64,000 nt of DNA. Origin: Terriglobales bacterium (GTDB lineage Bacteria; Acidobacteriota; Terriglobia; Terriglobales; Acidobacteriaceae). The notes under the pieces are model-generated. The model did not search any database, was not told the DNA's origin, and saw only the letters and a list, made by a program, of their open reading frames with translations. This document shows positions 16,107-23,956 of the stretch, piece after piece (within the stretch, counting starts at the first letter, position 1; the number at the start of each line of letters is the position of its first letter). The stretch spans positions 17,645 to 81,644 of the forward strand of contig JAICXB010000010.1 of NCBI GenBank assembly GCA_025980765.1, given 5' to 3'. A program made the translations under genes and the position numbers.

Positions 16107-17939
16107 TCAGTTACTCGCCCGGTTGCTGTAAACCGTCTTGCCGGATTGCTCCGCAAATATATGGGCGCGGGTTCCCAGCAGATTGCTTACCCGCGCCTGC
16201 TCTTCCGGCGGGACGAAGAGGAAAACACGCTGCGGCCCGCGCCAGCGGCGGAGCAGATCGTCGTCACTCAGGAAGATATGGGGGATATCGGGGTAATGAG
16301 AGCCCCACAAGAGTGACGTACTGCGTCCATTCACCAGCAGTACTTCCCTCTGCAGATAGAAATTCAGGGACGACCCGTAACTGTGATCGCCGTAGAGTAT
16401 TACCTCATCTCCAGGTTGAGTGGCTCGCTGAATGTCTGTGACAAGGGTTTTGGACGACAGGAACGGCCCAAAACGGACCATGGCAATGTGCGCCGCGAAG
16501 AGAAAAATGGCAGATGTGGCGGCCAGGGCCCAAACTGCGCGTTGCGTCTTGCGCCGCCAAAACAGCGCCAGCGCCGGACCTGCCAGCAGGGCGATCGCGG
16601 CCAGCAGGGCGGGCAAACGCAATCCGGCGAAAGCCGCGCCGGTGAGATCGAAAAATTTCGACATTGAGAGCGTGTCGCCGGCGACGTCGCGATTGGCCAA
16701 TACCGAGCCCAGATCGGCGGGAACGGGAAGATTGCGCGATGACCACAGGCCGGCGAACAGCGCCACCCCGGCCGCCGTTCCCAAAATGGAAATCACGGCA
16801 TAGGCTGCCGTCGTCCAGCGACTGCTGCCGGTGTTGGTCGATAGGGCATCCGCTGCCAGCAGCAGAAGCGGTAAATACGCAGGCAGCGTGTAGTACTCCT
16901 GATTGGTCGAGATGGCAAAGAAGACCAGGATCAGGCCGGACCAGATCAGGCAAAGCAGACGTGTGCAATCTCCCAGGCTCCACTCCCCGGCGACGCGTTC
17001 TTTGGCGCGCGTGCGCAGGTTCTCAACTACGCGGCCGAGGAAAAGACTCCAGGGAAAGAGCCACACAAAATGCAGGCTCCAATACGCAATTGGAGGAAGC
17101 TTTGCATAGTCCTTGGGGTAGCGCTTGCCCAGGAAGCGAAGGAAATGTTCGTTGACGAAGTAGAACCAGAAGAAGCCTGAATTACGAAGTCCTGCCAATA
17201 TATGCCAAGGCGCCGCAATGGCCAGGAACAGCGCCGTTCCACTGAGCAGATGGAATTCTCGCCAGCGTCGCCACTCGCCGGTGGCGATCAAATAAAGCAG
17301 GAAGGTACCGCCCACAAACACAATCGCAACCAGGCCCTTGGCAAGCACTGCGAGGGCCAGGGCTGCGTATGCCGCGTACCACAGCCATCGCGAGGACCTC
17401 CTCCGTTCTTTGTCCAGCGCAAGCAAGGCAAAATAGAGCGCGCCGGAAATTGTCAACGACAGCAGGGCTTCCGGAATCAGAATGCGGGTAAAAAGATAGT
17501 AGCCAAAGGTGGTGACTACGAGCAGCGCGGCGTAGATGCTGGCGCGCGCGCCGAATGCCCGCCGCGCCCAGTCCGCGGCCAGGAACATCAACAGAAGAAT
17601 GCAGAGAGCAGTGGGAATGCGGGTGGTCGCTTCCGAGACGCCGAACAACTTGTAGTCGGCCGCAACCAGCCAATAGGGCAAGGGCGGTTTCTCCAGATAG
17701 CGGATGCCATCGATGTGCAGCGTGGTCCAGTCGCCGGTCGTGGCCATTTCGCGCGCGGCTTCGGCGTGGTTGGCGTCGGCGTCATCGAAAATTGCTGGGG
17801 ACCGAAGGGAACCGAGATAAACCAAGCAGTAGATAAGAGCAATCGCCGTCCACGCCAACCGGTGATGGCGCAACAGCTCGCGCCAGGCCGGCGGCGCGGG
17901 CTTGGTTATCGGCAATTCGATGACAGGAGAGACGGACAA
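16107..17939 (-). CDS. GT39-type (ArnT-like) glycosyltransferase, polytopic membrane protein
   Basis: 610 residues with about 12 hydrophobic segments and a soluble C-terminal domain. After the first membrane helix comes the acidic catalytic motif of the PMT/ArnT superfamily (FDDADANHAEAAREM, about residues 50-64), then YLEKPPLPYWLVA in the first periplasmic loop. ArnT-like enzymes transfer a sugar from a polyprenyl-phosphate donor to lipid A or other envelope acceptors on the periplasmic side. The substrate is not readable from sequence. No polyprenyl-phosphate sugar synthase lies next to it. Start GTG/ATG choice is uncertain by a few codons. Confidence 0.87.
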   Translation of the reverse strand: MSVSPVIELPITKPAPPAWRELLRHHRLAWTAIALIYCLVYLGSLRSPAIFDDADANHAEAAREMATTGDWTTLHIDGIRYLEKPPLPYWLVAADYKLFGVSEATTRIPTALCILLLMFLAADWARRAFGARASIYAALLVVTTFGYYLFTRILIPEALLSLTISGALYFALLALDKERRRSSRWLWYAAYAALALAVLAKGLVAIVFVGGTFLLYLIATGEWRRWREFHLLSGTALFLAIAAPWHILAGLRNSGFFWFYFVNEHFLRFLGKRYPKDYAKLPPIAYWSLHFVWLFPWSLFLGRVVENLRTRAKERVAGEWSLGDCTRLLCLIWSGLILVFFAISTNQEYYTLPAYLPLLLLAADALSTNTGSSRWTTAAYAVISILGTAAGVALFAGLWSSRNLPVPADLGSVLANRDVAGDTLSMSKFFDLTGAAFAGLRLPALLAAIALLAGPALALFWRRKTQRAVWALAATSAIFLFAAHIAMVRFGPFLSSKTLVTDIQRATQPGDEVILYGDHSYGSSLNFYLQREVLLVNGRSTSLLWGSHYPDIPHIFLSDDDLLRRWRGPQRVFLFVPPEEQARVSNLLGTRAHIFAEQSGKTVYSNRASN

Positions 17940-17987
17940 CTCTAGCCCGCATTTCTCAAAGCGCGCAGGGCGCCTGTGGAAAACAAA

Positions 17988-18210
17988 AAATTCCCTGCAA
18001 AATTCCCTTTTGATTTCCTGGAATGTTTCAAATTGGTCCTAAATTGTTCAATTGCAAAGGCTTACTGGGATATTTGCAAATTCCCTGCTAATTCCCTGCT
18101 CGGCCAGGGAATTCGCGGATTTTGGGCAAAATCTTAAGCTTTTCGCAGCTGCGGCACAAAATTCCCTGCAAATTTCCCTGTTATTTTGCGGAACAGGGAA
18201 TTTCAGGGTG
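17988..18210. repeat. Family F repeat, copy F1 (aattccctg / cagggaatt words)
   Basis: About 220 nt containing many copies of the word attccctgc in plus orientation, and its reverse complement (cagggaatt) at about 18104 and 18194. The internal block gcggattttgggca (18115-18128) recurs in reverse complement at 32742-32756 in copy F2. It fills the gap between the GT39 gene and the Fe-trafficking gene. Confidence 0.8.
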
Positions 18211-18221
18211 ATAAGTTGCGG

Positions 18222-18497
18222 CTAATGCGCCGGCGGAGGAACGTATTCAGCCGGCAATTGCGAGCCCTCTCCGAAAAAATAGGCTTGTAACTGTTGCGCC
18301 AGGAACTCCTGCGCCTCTTTCTTCCAGGGTTGGAGGCGATATTCGTTCATGAGCATTTTCTGGTGCTCACCCCATTGCATCCACGCCTGCTTGGAAACGT
18401 TGTCGTAAATCTTGCGGCCAAGCTCGTTATCGAACGGAGGCTCATCGAGTCCCTCCATCTGCCGGCCAAACTTCACGCACTGGACCATATGCGCCAT
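18222..18497 (-). CDS. yggX: Probable Fe(II)-trafficking protein
   Basis: 91 residues matching the YggX family: the N-terminal Cys motif VQCVKFGRQMEGLDEPPF is followed by GRKIYDNVSKQAWMQW and HQKMLMNEYRLQP. The family protects iron-sulfur clusters from oxidation and supports iron supply to repair; the single N-terminal Cys is the residue usually required. The C-terminus carries a short Pro-rich extension. It lies downstream of rnr on the same strand, separated by repeat A2, and upstream of repeat F1. Confidence 0.92.
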   Translation of the reverse strand: MAHMVQCVKFGRQMEGLDEPPFDNELGRKIYDNVSKQAWMQWGEHQKMLMNEYRLQPWKKEAQEFLAQQLQAYFFGEGSQLPAEYVPPPAH

Positions 18498-18531
18498 GTA
18501 AGGGATTTTACAGGACTACAAGCGTATTGGG

Positions 18532-18606
18532 GATTTCGTGATTTCGTGATTTTGTGATTTCGCGATTTCAAATCGCCGGATCACCCGATCACGAAATCAC
18601 CCGATT
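18532..18606 (-). repeat. Family A word-hairpin, copy A2 (3' end of rnr)
   Basis: Tandem gatttcgt words on the left (18532-18569), inverted words atcacccgatcacgaaatca on the right. The rnr stop codon (18589-18591) and its last codons lie inside the right arm, so the repeat contributes the C-terminus of RNase R. Confidence 0.88.
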
Positions 18607-21156
18607 CTTCCGTGCTCCTCTCTGGCGAGCAGGTTTGCGTTCTTCCAGTATCCCGAACTGCAGCTTTCGCTGCGCGTGGTCGATGCGTTCGAGAATTACC
18701 CGCACCCGGTCGCCCATGGAATATTTGTGTCCGGAGCGTTCGCCGATGATCTCTCGTGTGTTTTCGTGATACCTATAACGATCGCCGGGCAGCGATGCCA
18801 GCGGAACCAGTCCTTCGATAAACAGCTCGTCGAGTTCCACGAACAATCCATATTTGGTCACGCTGACGACGAGTGCGCTGAAGTCGTCCCCGACTTTGTC
18901 TTCCATGAATTTGATTTTTTTCCACTCGATCAGCTCGCGTTCGGCCTCGTCGGCCCGCCGTTCGGTAAGGCTGGAGTCCTCGGCGATTTCGTGGAGTTCG
19001 TCGAGGGGAATGATCTCTGTGGGGCTTTCGGCTTTCGGGGGTCGGCTTCCGGCCAAACCCTCTTCACTGCCCCGTTTTGCTCGTCGCTTTGACCACGGTG
19101 AGGGAGATGCCAACTCGCGTGTGATTGCGGGCGTCCCCTGCACCCCATCAGCGACAGAAGCGGCCGCTGGTGGGGACCCCGCCCTCGCCTTTTTTTTAAA
19201 TTGCCCGGAATCCGTTTCTTCGCTCAGCACGTTTTTAAGAATCCGATGCACGATCAAATCCGGATACCTGCGAATTGGCGAGGTGAAATGCGTGTATGTG
19301 GAGGCAGCCAGGGCGAAGTGTCCGGCGTTGACTTCCGAGTAGCGTGCCTGCTTGAGCGAGCGCAACATGAGATAGGAGAGGATGCGCTCCTCCGGCTTGC
19401 CTGCGATCTTCTGCGCCAGCTTCTGATACATGCGCGGGGTAATATGCACGTCTTGCGGGACCTCATGTTGGCGCGGATTGCGCCCGCTGCCGTGCTGATC
19501 TCTACGTTCGCCGCGGGTTTGAAAGCGTTTGATGGGCAGCGCGCCCACTCCCAGCGAGTAGCCGAAGGTGGCGGCCAGCACTTCGAAGTCATACACCCGC
19601 TTGGCGTCGGGCTTCTCGTGAATGCGATAGAGCGAGGCGATGCCGTGGCTCTCGAGATGTCCGGCGACGCATTCATTGGCCGCGAGCATGAATTCCTCGA
19701 TGATGCGGTGCGAAAACTTGCGCTCCGAGCGGGTGACCCCCTGCATGAGTCCGGCTTCGTCGAATTCGATAACCGGCTCCGGTAAATCGAAATCAATGGA
19801 GCCTCGCTTCACTCGCTTGCGATTGAGAATTTCCGCCAACTCCTGCATCCGCTCGAATTCGGGAACCAGTGCAGAGTACTGTCGCCGCAAGGATTCATCG
19901 CCGTCGAGGACCGCCTGCACTTCGTTGTAGGTCATGCGCGCGGCTGAGCGGATGATGCCCTCGTGAATGTCATAGCTCAACATCTCGCCGGCATGATCGA
20001 GTTCCATGACGCAGGAGAGCGTCAGCCGCTCCACCTGCGGACGCAGGCTGCAAAGATCTGTCGAAAGCTCCAGCGGCAGCATGGGCACGGCCCGATCTGG
20101 GAAATATACAGAAGTGCCACGCAATCGAGCTTCGGCATCGATGGCCGAGCTCTCAGTCACATAGTGGGCCACGTCGGCGATGTGTACCTGCAGCTCGTAG
20201 TTCCCGTTCTCCAGCTTGCGGACGAGCACGGCATCGTCAAAGTCGCGGGCCGTCTCGCCGTCTATCGTGACGATGGGCAGCTTGCGGTAGTCGCGCCGCC
20301 GGGCTACTTCGTCGCGATGGAGCACCGGCGTGAACGACTCCGCCTCTTGCAATGCCTCAGCGGGAAAGACATGCGGGATGTGGTGCTTGCGAATGACGAT
20401 TTCGACATCGACGCCGAAGTCGTCCTCGTATCCCAGGACTTCGATCACTTTGCCGCGGGCATTTTGTGTGCCGGAAGGCCACTGAGTAATCTCGACGTCC
20501 ACCACCATGCCTTCGAGATCGGCATGTCCGCTACGCCGGGCTTCTTTGCCGATGACGCGGTGCCTGGATTCTTGCTTCGTCGCCCGCACAGATGGGGCAT
20601 GGCCCGCCTCTAGTTTTGCGGGTGGCATTTCCATGCCATGAGGAATGATCACGATATCAGTGAGCTTGTCGTCGATGGGCTGGACGTAATTGTGGCGATC
20701 GCCGTAGTGGAAGATTCCGACAACGGTGGCATGCGCGCGACCGGCGATCTTGATAATGCGTCCTTCGGCACGGCCATCCGCGCGCACCGGGCCCACTTCG
20801 ACCAGCACGCGATCGCCATCCATTGCGGCGCCGATCTCGCGCGGAGAAATGTAGATATCGCCTTGGATCCTTTCCCTGACGGCGGGATCACGCGGCCGAA
20901 CGAATCCATATCCGTCGCGATGCTTGGAGAGTTCTCCGGCAATCAGATTGTGTTTTGCCGCTTTCGCCGGCAGCGCGAATCGATCGCGCTCAATGCTCAC
21001 CAGCTCGCCGCGTTCCACCATCCTCTCCAGCCGGTTCTCAAGATGGCGCCGGTCTTCCCCGCCCCGCAGACCTAGCTCGCGCACCAGCTGCTTGAATCCC
21101 GCAGACTGGCTGGGCTGGCGGGCAATACGGGCAAGGATCTCGCGGTCGTTTGGCAT
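18589..21156 (-). CDS. rnr: Ribonuclease R
   Basis: Processive 3'-5' exoribonuclease of 855 residues that degrades structured RNA. Order: N-terminal winged-helix-like region (1-75), cold-shock/OB domains (about 80-240), RNB catalytic domain with TIDGETARDFDDAV at about 297-310 (Asp cluster binding Mg), FTSPIRRYPDLIVHR near 630, and a C-terminal S1 domain (about 755-835) with a basic tail. Two odd inserts exist: a short one near 575 (Gly/Arg/His-rich) and a 65-residue low-complexity insert at about 652-716. The second is encoded by DNA with an internal hairpin and an A8 run. The stop codon falls in repeat A2. Confidence 0.95.
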   Translation of the reverse strand: MPNDREILARIARQPSQSAGFKQLVRELGLRGGEDRRHLENRLERMVERGELVSIERDRFALPAKAAKHNLIAGELSKHRDGYGFVRPRDPAVRERIQGDIYISPREIGAAMDGDRVLVEVGPVRADGRAEGRIIKIAGRAHATVVGIFHYGDRHNYVQPIDDKLTDIVIIPHGMEMPPAKLEAGHAPSVRATKQESRHRVIGKEARRSGHADLEGMVVDVEITQWPSGTQNARGKVIEVLGYEDDFGVDVEIVIRKHHIPHVFPAEALQEAESFTPVLHRDEVARRRDYRKLPIVTIDGETARDFDDAVLVRKLENGNYELQVHIADVAHYVTESSAIDAEARLRGTSVYFPDRAVPMLPLELSTDLCSLRPQVERLTLSCVMELDHAGEMLSYDIHEGIIRSAARMTYNEVQAVLDGDESLRRQYSALVPEFERMQELAEILNRKRVKRGSIDFDLPEPVIEFDEAGLMQGVTRSERKFSHRIIEEFMLAANECVAGHLESHGIASLYRIHEKPDAKRVYDFEVLAATFGYSLGVGALPIKRFQTRGERRDQHGSGRNPRQHEVPQDVHITPRMYQKLAQKIAGKPEERILSYLMLRSLKQARYSEVNAGHFALAASTYTHFTSPIRRYPDLIVHRILKNVLSEETDSGQFKKKARAGSPPAAASVADGVQGTPAITRELASPSPWSKRRAKRGSEEGLAGSRPPKAESPTEIIPLDELHEIAEDSSLTERRADEAERELIEWKKIKFMEDKVGDDFSALVVSVTKYGLFVELDELFIEGLVPLASLPGDRYRYHENTREIIGERSGHKYSMGDRVRVILERIDHAQRKLQFGILEERKPARQRGARKNRVIS
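19005..19200 (-). repeat. In-frame repeat-like insertion inside rnr
   Basis: This DNA encodes an Ala/Ser/Pro/Arg-rich stretch absent from ordinary RNase R, placed between the end of RNB and LDELHEIAEDSSLTERR. It contains an inverted repeat (gcgggcgtcccc at 19127-19138; ggggaccccgc at 19172-19182) and a homopolymer of eight T. It looks like an intergenic hairpin element that entered the gene without breaking the frame. Origin is inferred. Confidence 0.5.
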
Positions 21157-21164
21157 ACGTTCTA

Positions 21165-21184
21165 TTTCACCACGGAGACACTAG
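21165..21184. repeat. Lone half of family B
   Basis: ttcaccacggagacactag matches the left arm of B1, but no partner arm is visible nearby. It sits 9 nt upstream of the rnr start codon and directly abuts A3. Confidence 0.55.
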
Positions 21185-21185
21185 A

Positions 21186-21252
21186 AAATCGGGTGATTTC
21201 GCGATCGGGTGATCGGGCGATTTGAATCGCAAAATCACGAAATCACGAAATC
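21186..21252 (+). repeat. Family A word-hairpin, copy A3 (opposite polarity)
   Basis: aatcgggtgatttcgcgatc words on the left and atcgcaaaatcacgaaatca on the right, with a loop around tttga. Compared with A1, A2 and A4-A7 the polarity is reversed. It lies in the divergent gap between rnr and the bactofilin gene. Confidence 0.85.
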
Positions 21253-21555
21253 TGGCTGGTGAAAAATGGCCTTTTGCAATGCAAGAATTACATCTGCGGC
21301 AGCCCTCGTTTGCGGCATGTGATTGTGGACATCTGGGCAGAATGCACGATTGGCGCGGCAGACCTAGTTCCGGGCTAAGCGGAAAACTTCGGCACTCTAA
21401 GTGCTCAGTTGGTTACAACCAGCAACTCTCAGGGGTACACTCGGTTAGTATTTGCAAGAACGCCAGCACCTTGCGGTTCGGCACTCGGGAACGAGTGAGC
21501 GTTGGGGCTCGCGACAGCTTGAAATCGAACACATCGAAGGAGAACAACCAAATCC
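21253..21555. other. Upstream region of the bactofilin gene
   Basis: No gene seen. It holds a short inverted repeat (ggttacaacc near 21410) and a caggggtacact motif at about 21429 that resembles the caggggtatact promoter-like motif at 41631. An AGGAG lies 12 nt before the bactofilin ATG. Confidence 0.4.
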
Positions 21556-22113
21556 ATGTGGAAGCCAGCTAATCCCCCCGCACCTGGAACCCAGCCGAAT
21601 ACCCCGGCCAAGAACCCGGCGCAAGCCACGCCTGTAGCCGCTCCGGCAATGGAAACTTCGCGCCCGACGGCGCCGGTTTCCGAGCCGATTCCAGCTCCGG
21701 CCAACCGCAACGCCGTTCTGAACACGCAAGAACAGGCGACCATCGGCAAGAGCCTGGTCATTAAGGGCGAGGTCACCGGATCCGAGTCGCTGTACATCGA
21801 TGGCAAGGTTGAAGGTTCGATCAATTTGCCGGGAAATCGCGTGACGGTGGGTCGCAACGGTCAGGTATCCGCCAATATCAACGCGCGCGAAGTGGTAGTG
21901 CTCGGCAAAGTGCGGGGAAACCTGAATGCCAGCGATCGCGTGGATATCCGCAATGAAGGATCGCTCACCGGGGATGTGGTCGCACAGCGCATCAGCATCG
22001 AGGATGGCGCGTTCTTCAAGGGCGGAATCGACATTCGCAAGCCGGGCCAGAAGATTGAAGGCAAGGAGCCGGTTTCGATCGAGTCGTCGCAGGCAGTCGG
22101 CGCGCGCGCGTAG
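21556..22113 (+). CDS. Bactofilin (polymer-forming cytoskeletal protein)
   Basis: 185 residues. A Pro/Ala-rich disordered N-terminus (about 1-55) precedes a bactofilin beta-helix (about 58-165) with the characteristic right-handed repeats: GKSLVIKGEVTGSESLYIDG, KVEGSINLPGNRVTVG, GQVSANINAREVVVLGKVRG, DVVAQRISIEDGAFFKGGID. Bactofilins self-assemble without nucleotide into membrane-associated filaments that place cell-wall or polarity proteins. The short disordered C-terminal tail is also typical. ATG with AGGAG upstream. The downstream small Cys protein starts 97 nt later on the same strand and may be co-transcribed. Confidence 0.93.
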   Translation: MWKPANPPAPGTQPNTPAKNPAQATPVAAPAMETSRPTAPVSEPIPAPANRNAVLNTQEQATIGKSLVIKGEVTGSESLYIDGKVEGSINLPGNRVTVGRNGQVSANINAREVVVLGKVRGNLNASDRVDIRNEGSLTGDVVAQRISIEDGAFFKGGIDIRKPGQKIEGKEPVSIESSQAVGARA

Positions 22114-22133
22114 CATTTCGGCAAAATATCGCG

Positions 22134-22161
22134 GTAGAGACGAGGCATGCCTCGTCTCTAC
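22134..22161. repeat. Perfect 28-nt palindrome after the bactofilin gene
   Basis: gtagagacgaggca followed directly by its exact reverse complement. There is no T-run after it, so it is not a standard intrinsic terminator, though it lies 20 nt after the bactofilin stop. Similar gtagagacg palindromes are dispersed in many bacterial genomes; this is general knowledge, not checked here. Confidence 0.85.
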
Positions 22162-22210
22162 TAAAGATCGGCACGATTCAGCGGCAGACTTTCCAAGGCT
22201 AAGGGTAGAG

Positions 22211-22417
22211 ATGTTAGAGAAGATTCTTCAGGTTCTTTCCATCCGTTGCCGTCATCGTCATACTTCCAAACCGTTCGCATCGGCCTCAGCTTCCGGGAAT
22301 CGCAATTCAGATTGGGAACCAGTGAGCCAGAGTGGGCACTACGTGGTGTGCCTCGATTGTGGCCAGAAATTTGACTACGATTGGCAGACCATGCAGATGG
22401 TCAGCAAAGTAAGCTAA
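22211..22417 (+). CDS. Small zinc-ribbon-like protein, unknown function
   Basis: 68 residues from the ATG at 22211. A Cys/His-rich start (SIRCRHRHTSKPF) and a C-terminal CLDCGQKFDYDWQTMQMV give a likely treble-clef or half zinc ribbon. The CLDCGxxFxYDW pattern is one I associate with short conserved proteins of Acidobacteria; function is unknown. A longer in-frame upstream extension (to 21926) overlaps the bactofilin gene and is a shadow. A purine-rich aagggtagag lies directly before the start. It lies downstream of bactofilin on the same strand. Confidence 0.65.
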   Translation: MLEKILQVLSIRCRHRHTSKPFASASASGNRNSDWEPVSQSGHYVVCLDCGQKFDYDWQTMQMVSKVS

Positions 22418-22422
22418 TGGAA

Positions 22423-22466
22423 CAAGCCATAAGCAGTTAGCAATAAGCGATAAGCGAAAGATAAGA
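22423..22466. repeat. Family E left arm (aagcnnttagc / aataagcgataagc words)
   Basis: Words ataagcagttagcaataagc and gataagcgaaagataag. The reverse complement of these words lies at 22901-22931, so the two arms bracket the four-helix-bundle pseudogene as inverted terminal repeats would. An additional tight hairpin, aagacggg-ct-cccgtctt, sits at 22463-22480. Confidence 0.8.
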
Positions 22467-22479
22467 CGGGCTCCCGTCT

Positions 22480-22860
22480 TCACGATTGCCGATTCGAGAG
22501 ATCGGAATCGATCTTTCGAATCAATGTTGAGAGCATGGCTTTGACTTCATTGACCTGCCTGAAAAGATCCTGATGTTCCTCGGCACGTATGAGCCCGAGA
22601 TCGCGACTCAGCAAGAGATGGCAATCTAGCTCGTTTGCTGAACCCATCGAAATAAACAGAAAGCGCCGAAGTTCCTGGTCGCCGTCCCTTCCGCATCCCT
22701 CAGCAATATTGGCTTCGATGGACACGCTGCTTCGTTTGATTTGGCTGATCAATCCATATTTTTATTTTTCGTCTGGAGGTAGACTGACCGACGCACGATA
22801 GACGGCAAGACTCAACGTGTGAGCCCTTTGCCAAACCAATAGGGTTCTAAAATCTTTCAC
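22480..22860 (-). pseudogene. Four-helix-bundle (S23/IVP-like) protein, interrupted by an in-frame stop
   Basis: Reading from GTG at 22860 gives a full-length member of the four-helix-bundle family related to 23S-rRNA intervening-sequence proteins: KDFRTLLVWQRAHTLSLAVY, then RASVSLPPDEK, a TAA stop at codon 33 (22762-22764), then KYGLISQIKRSSVSIEANIA and EGCGR to the end. Family members read DEKYGL or similar here, so a 6-nt duplication-like insertion (taaaaa next to an A-run) explains the stop. The shorter frame from TTG at 22752 (90 residues) lacks the first helix. It is bracketed by family E inverted arms. Function of stand-alone members is unknown. Confidence 0.8.
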
Positions 22861-22900
22861 GATTTTTTGGTGCGCAGTTTAACCGTTCTACCCCTGCCAC

Positions 22901-22931
22901 CTTGCTTACTGCTTATCGCTTATCGCTATTT
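22901..22931. repeat. Family E right arm
   Basis: cttactgcttatcgcttatc and gctattt, the inverse of the words at 22423-22466. It ends 5 nt before the stop codon of the coiled-coil gene at 22936. Arm-to-arm distance is about 435 nt. Confidence 0.8.
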
Positions 22932-22935
22932 GACG

Positions 22936-23760
22936 CTACTGCGCAATCACACCCGGCTGGGGCGCATTCTTGGGTGTGCTCAGGTATCCCGATATCGAGT
23001 GCTTGTCGGCCGTGAATACCACCACTTCATACAGCAGGTGATCGCGGCCACTGTAGAACTGCAGCGGCTCGGCGACAGTCTTGTCCTTCTTTTCGATCGT
23101 CCGATCATCGGAGACTACGTTCAGTGTGAAGCGTCCCTTTTTCGCATCCACTTTCTTGAGTTGCAGGCTGATGGTGCCTACGGGCGTGGGATGTTTTTCC
23201 TTCTGCAGCGTGAACTCGTAAATGTTGCGGTCGCCTTTGTGCTTCAGGACTTCGAGGTCGTCGCGAGTGCGCGCGATAAGTCCGCTCTGCATGCCGAGAT
23301 CGCCAATCGTGCTTTCGAGTTTTTTCTTCGTGGCCTCGAGATCGGAGCGGGTGGCGGTGATGTCACCGCGCGCGCCGGTCAAATCCGTCTTCACACCGCC
23401 CAAGTCAGTGGAGACCGACGAAAGCTGCTGTTGGCTTTGCTGCAACTGCTGCTCGGTCTCCTCCTGCTGCTTCCGCAGAGCCGCCGCGCGGGCGCTCGCT
23501 TGGCCGAGTTTGGATCGGAACGCTTGGTTCGATTGCTTTATGCCCGCTTCGGTCATGCCTAGACGATCCATGATGGCTTTGTTCTGCTCATTCGCGGTTT
23601 CTACAGCGGCCTTCTGCGCCGCGTCCAGTTTTTCCAGACGCCCACTTAGGTTGTACAGAAAGTACCCGGAGCCGAGTACGTATGCGACTGCGATGGTAAT
23701 GAGCGCGATTTTCAAGACGTTGTTGCTGCCTGACGCGATAGGTTGCTGTTCCGTGTCCAT
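22936..23760 (-). CDS. Single-pass membrane coiled-coil protein, unknown function
   Basis: 274 residues. A short cytoplasmic N-terminus is followed by one transmembrane helix (about 15-40, VLKIALITIAVAYVLGSGYF). A long Gln/Lys/Glu-rich coiled coil follows (about 42-170: QQQEETEQQLQ-type heptads; STDLGGVKTDLTGARGDITA). A C-terminal beta-rich domain (about 175-260) ends IAQ. The architecture suggests an envelope or division-associated structural role, but no family-specific motif is recognised. The ATG at 23760 is the only sensible start. It is isolated between the E arms and the divergent catabolic operon. Confidence 0.75.
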   Translation of the reverse strand: MDTEQQPIASGSNNVLKIALITIAVAYVLGSGYFLYNLSGRLEKLDAAQKAAVETANEQNKAIMDRLGMTEAGIKQSNQAFRSKLGQASARAAALRKQQEETEQQLQQSQQQLSSVSTDLGGVKTDLTGARGDITATRSDLEATKKKLESTIGDLGMQSGLIARTRDDLEVLKHKGDRNIYEFTLQKEKHPTPVGTISLQLKKVDAKKGRFTLNVVSDDRTIEKKDKTVAEPLQFYSGRDHLLYEVVVFTADKHSISGYLSTPKNAPQPGVIAQ

Positions 23761-23956
23761 AATGTCCCTTGTTCAGCCTGTTCAGCCAGTCATAGCGCGC
23801 ACTGCGACCCCGCGCAATGCAGAGTAGAAGCTACCTTTAATAGTACGGCAGCTCACGCCGGAAAGATGCAAATGTTTCTTAAATCAAGGCAGCCTACTGG
23901 TACCGACACGTATGGATCGTTGCGAACAATCCGCCATCCATTTTGACCCACACTGA

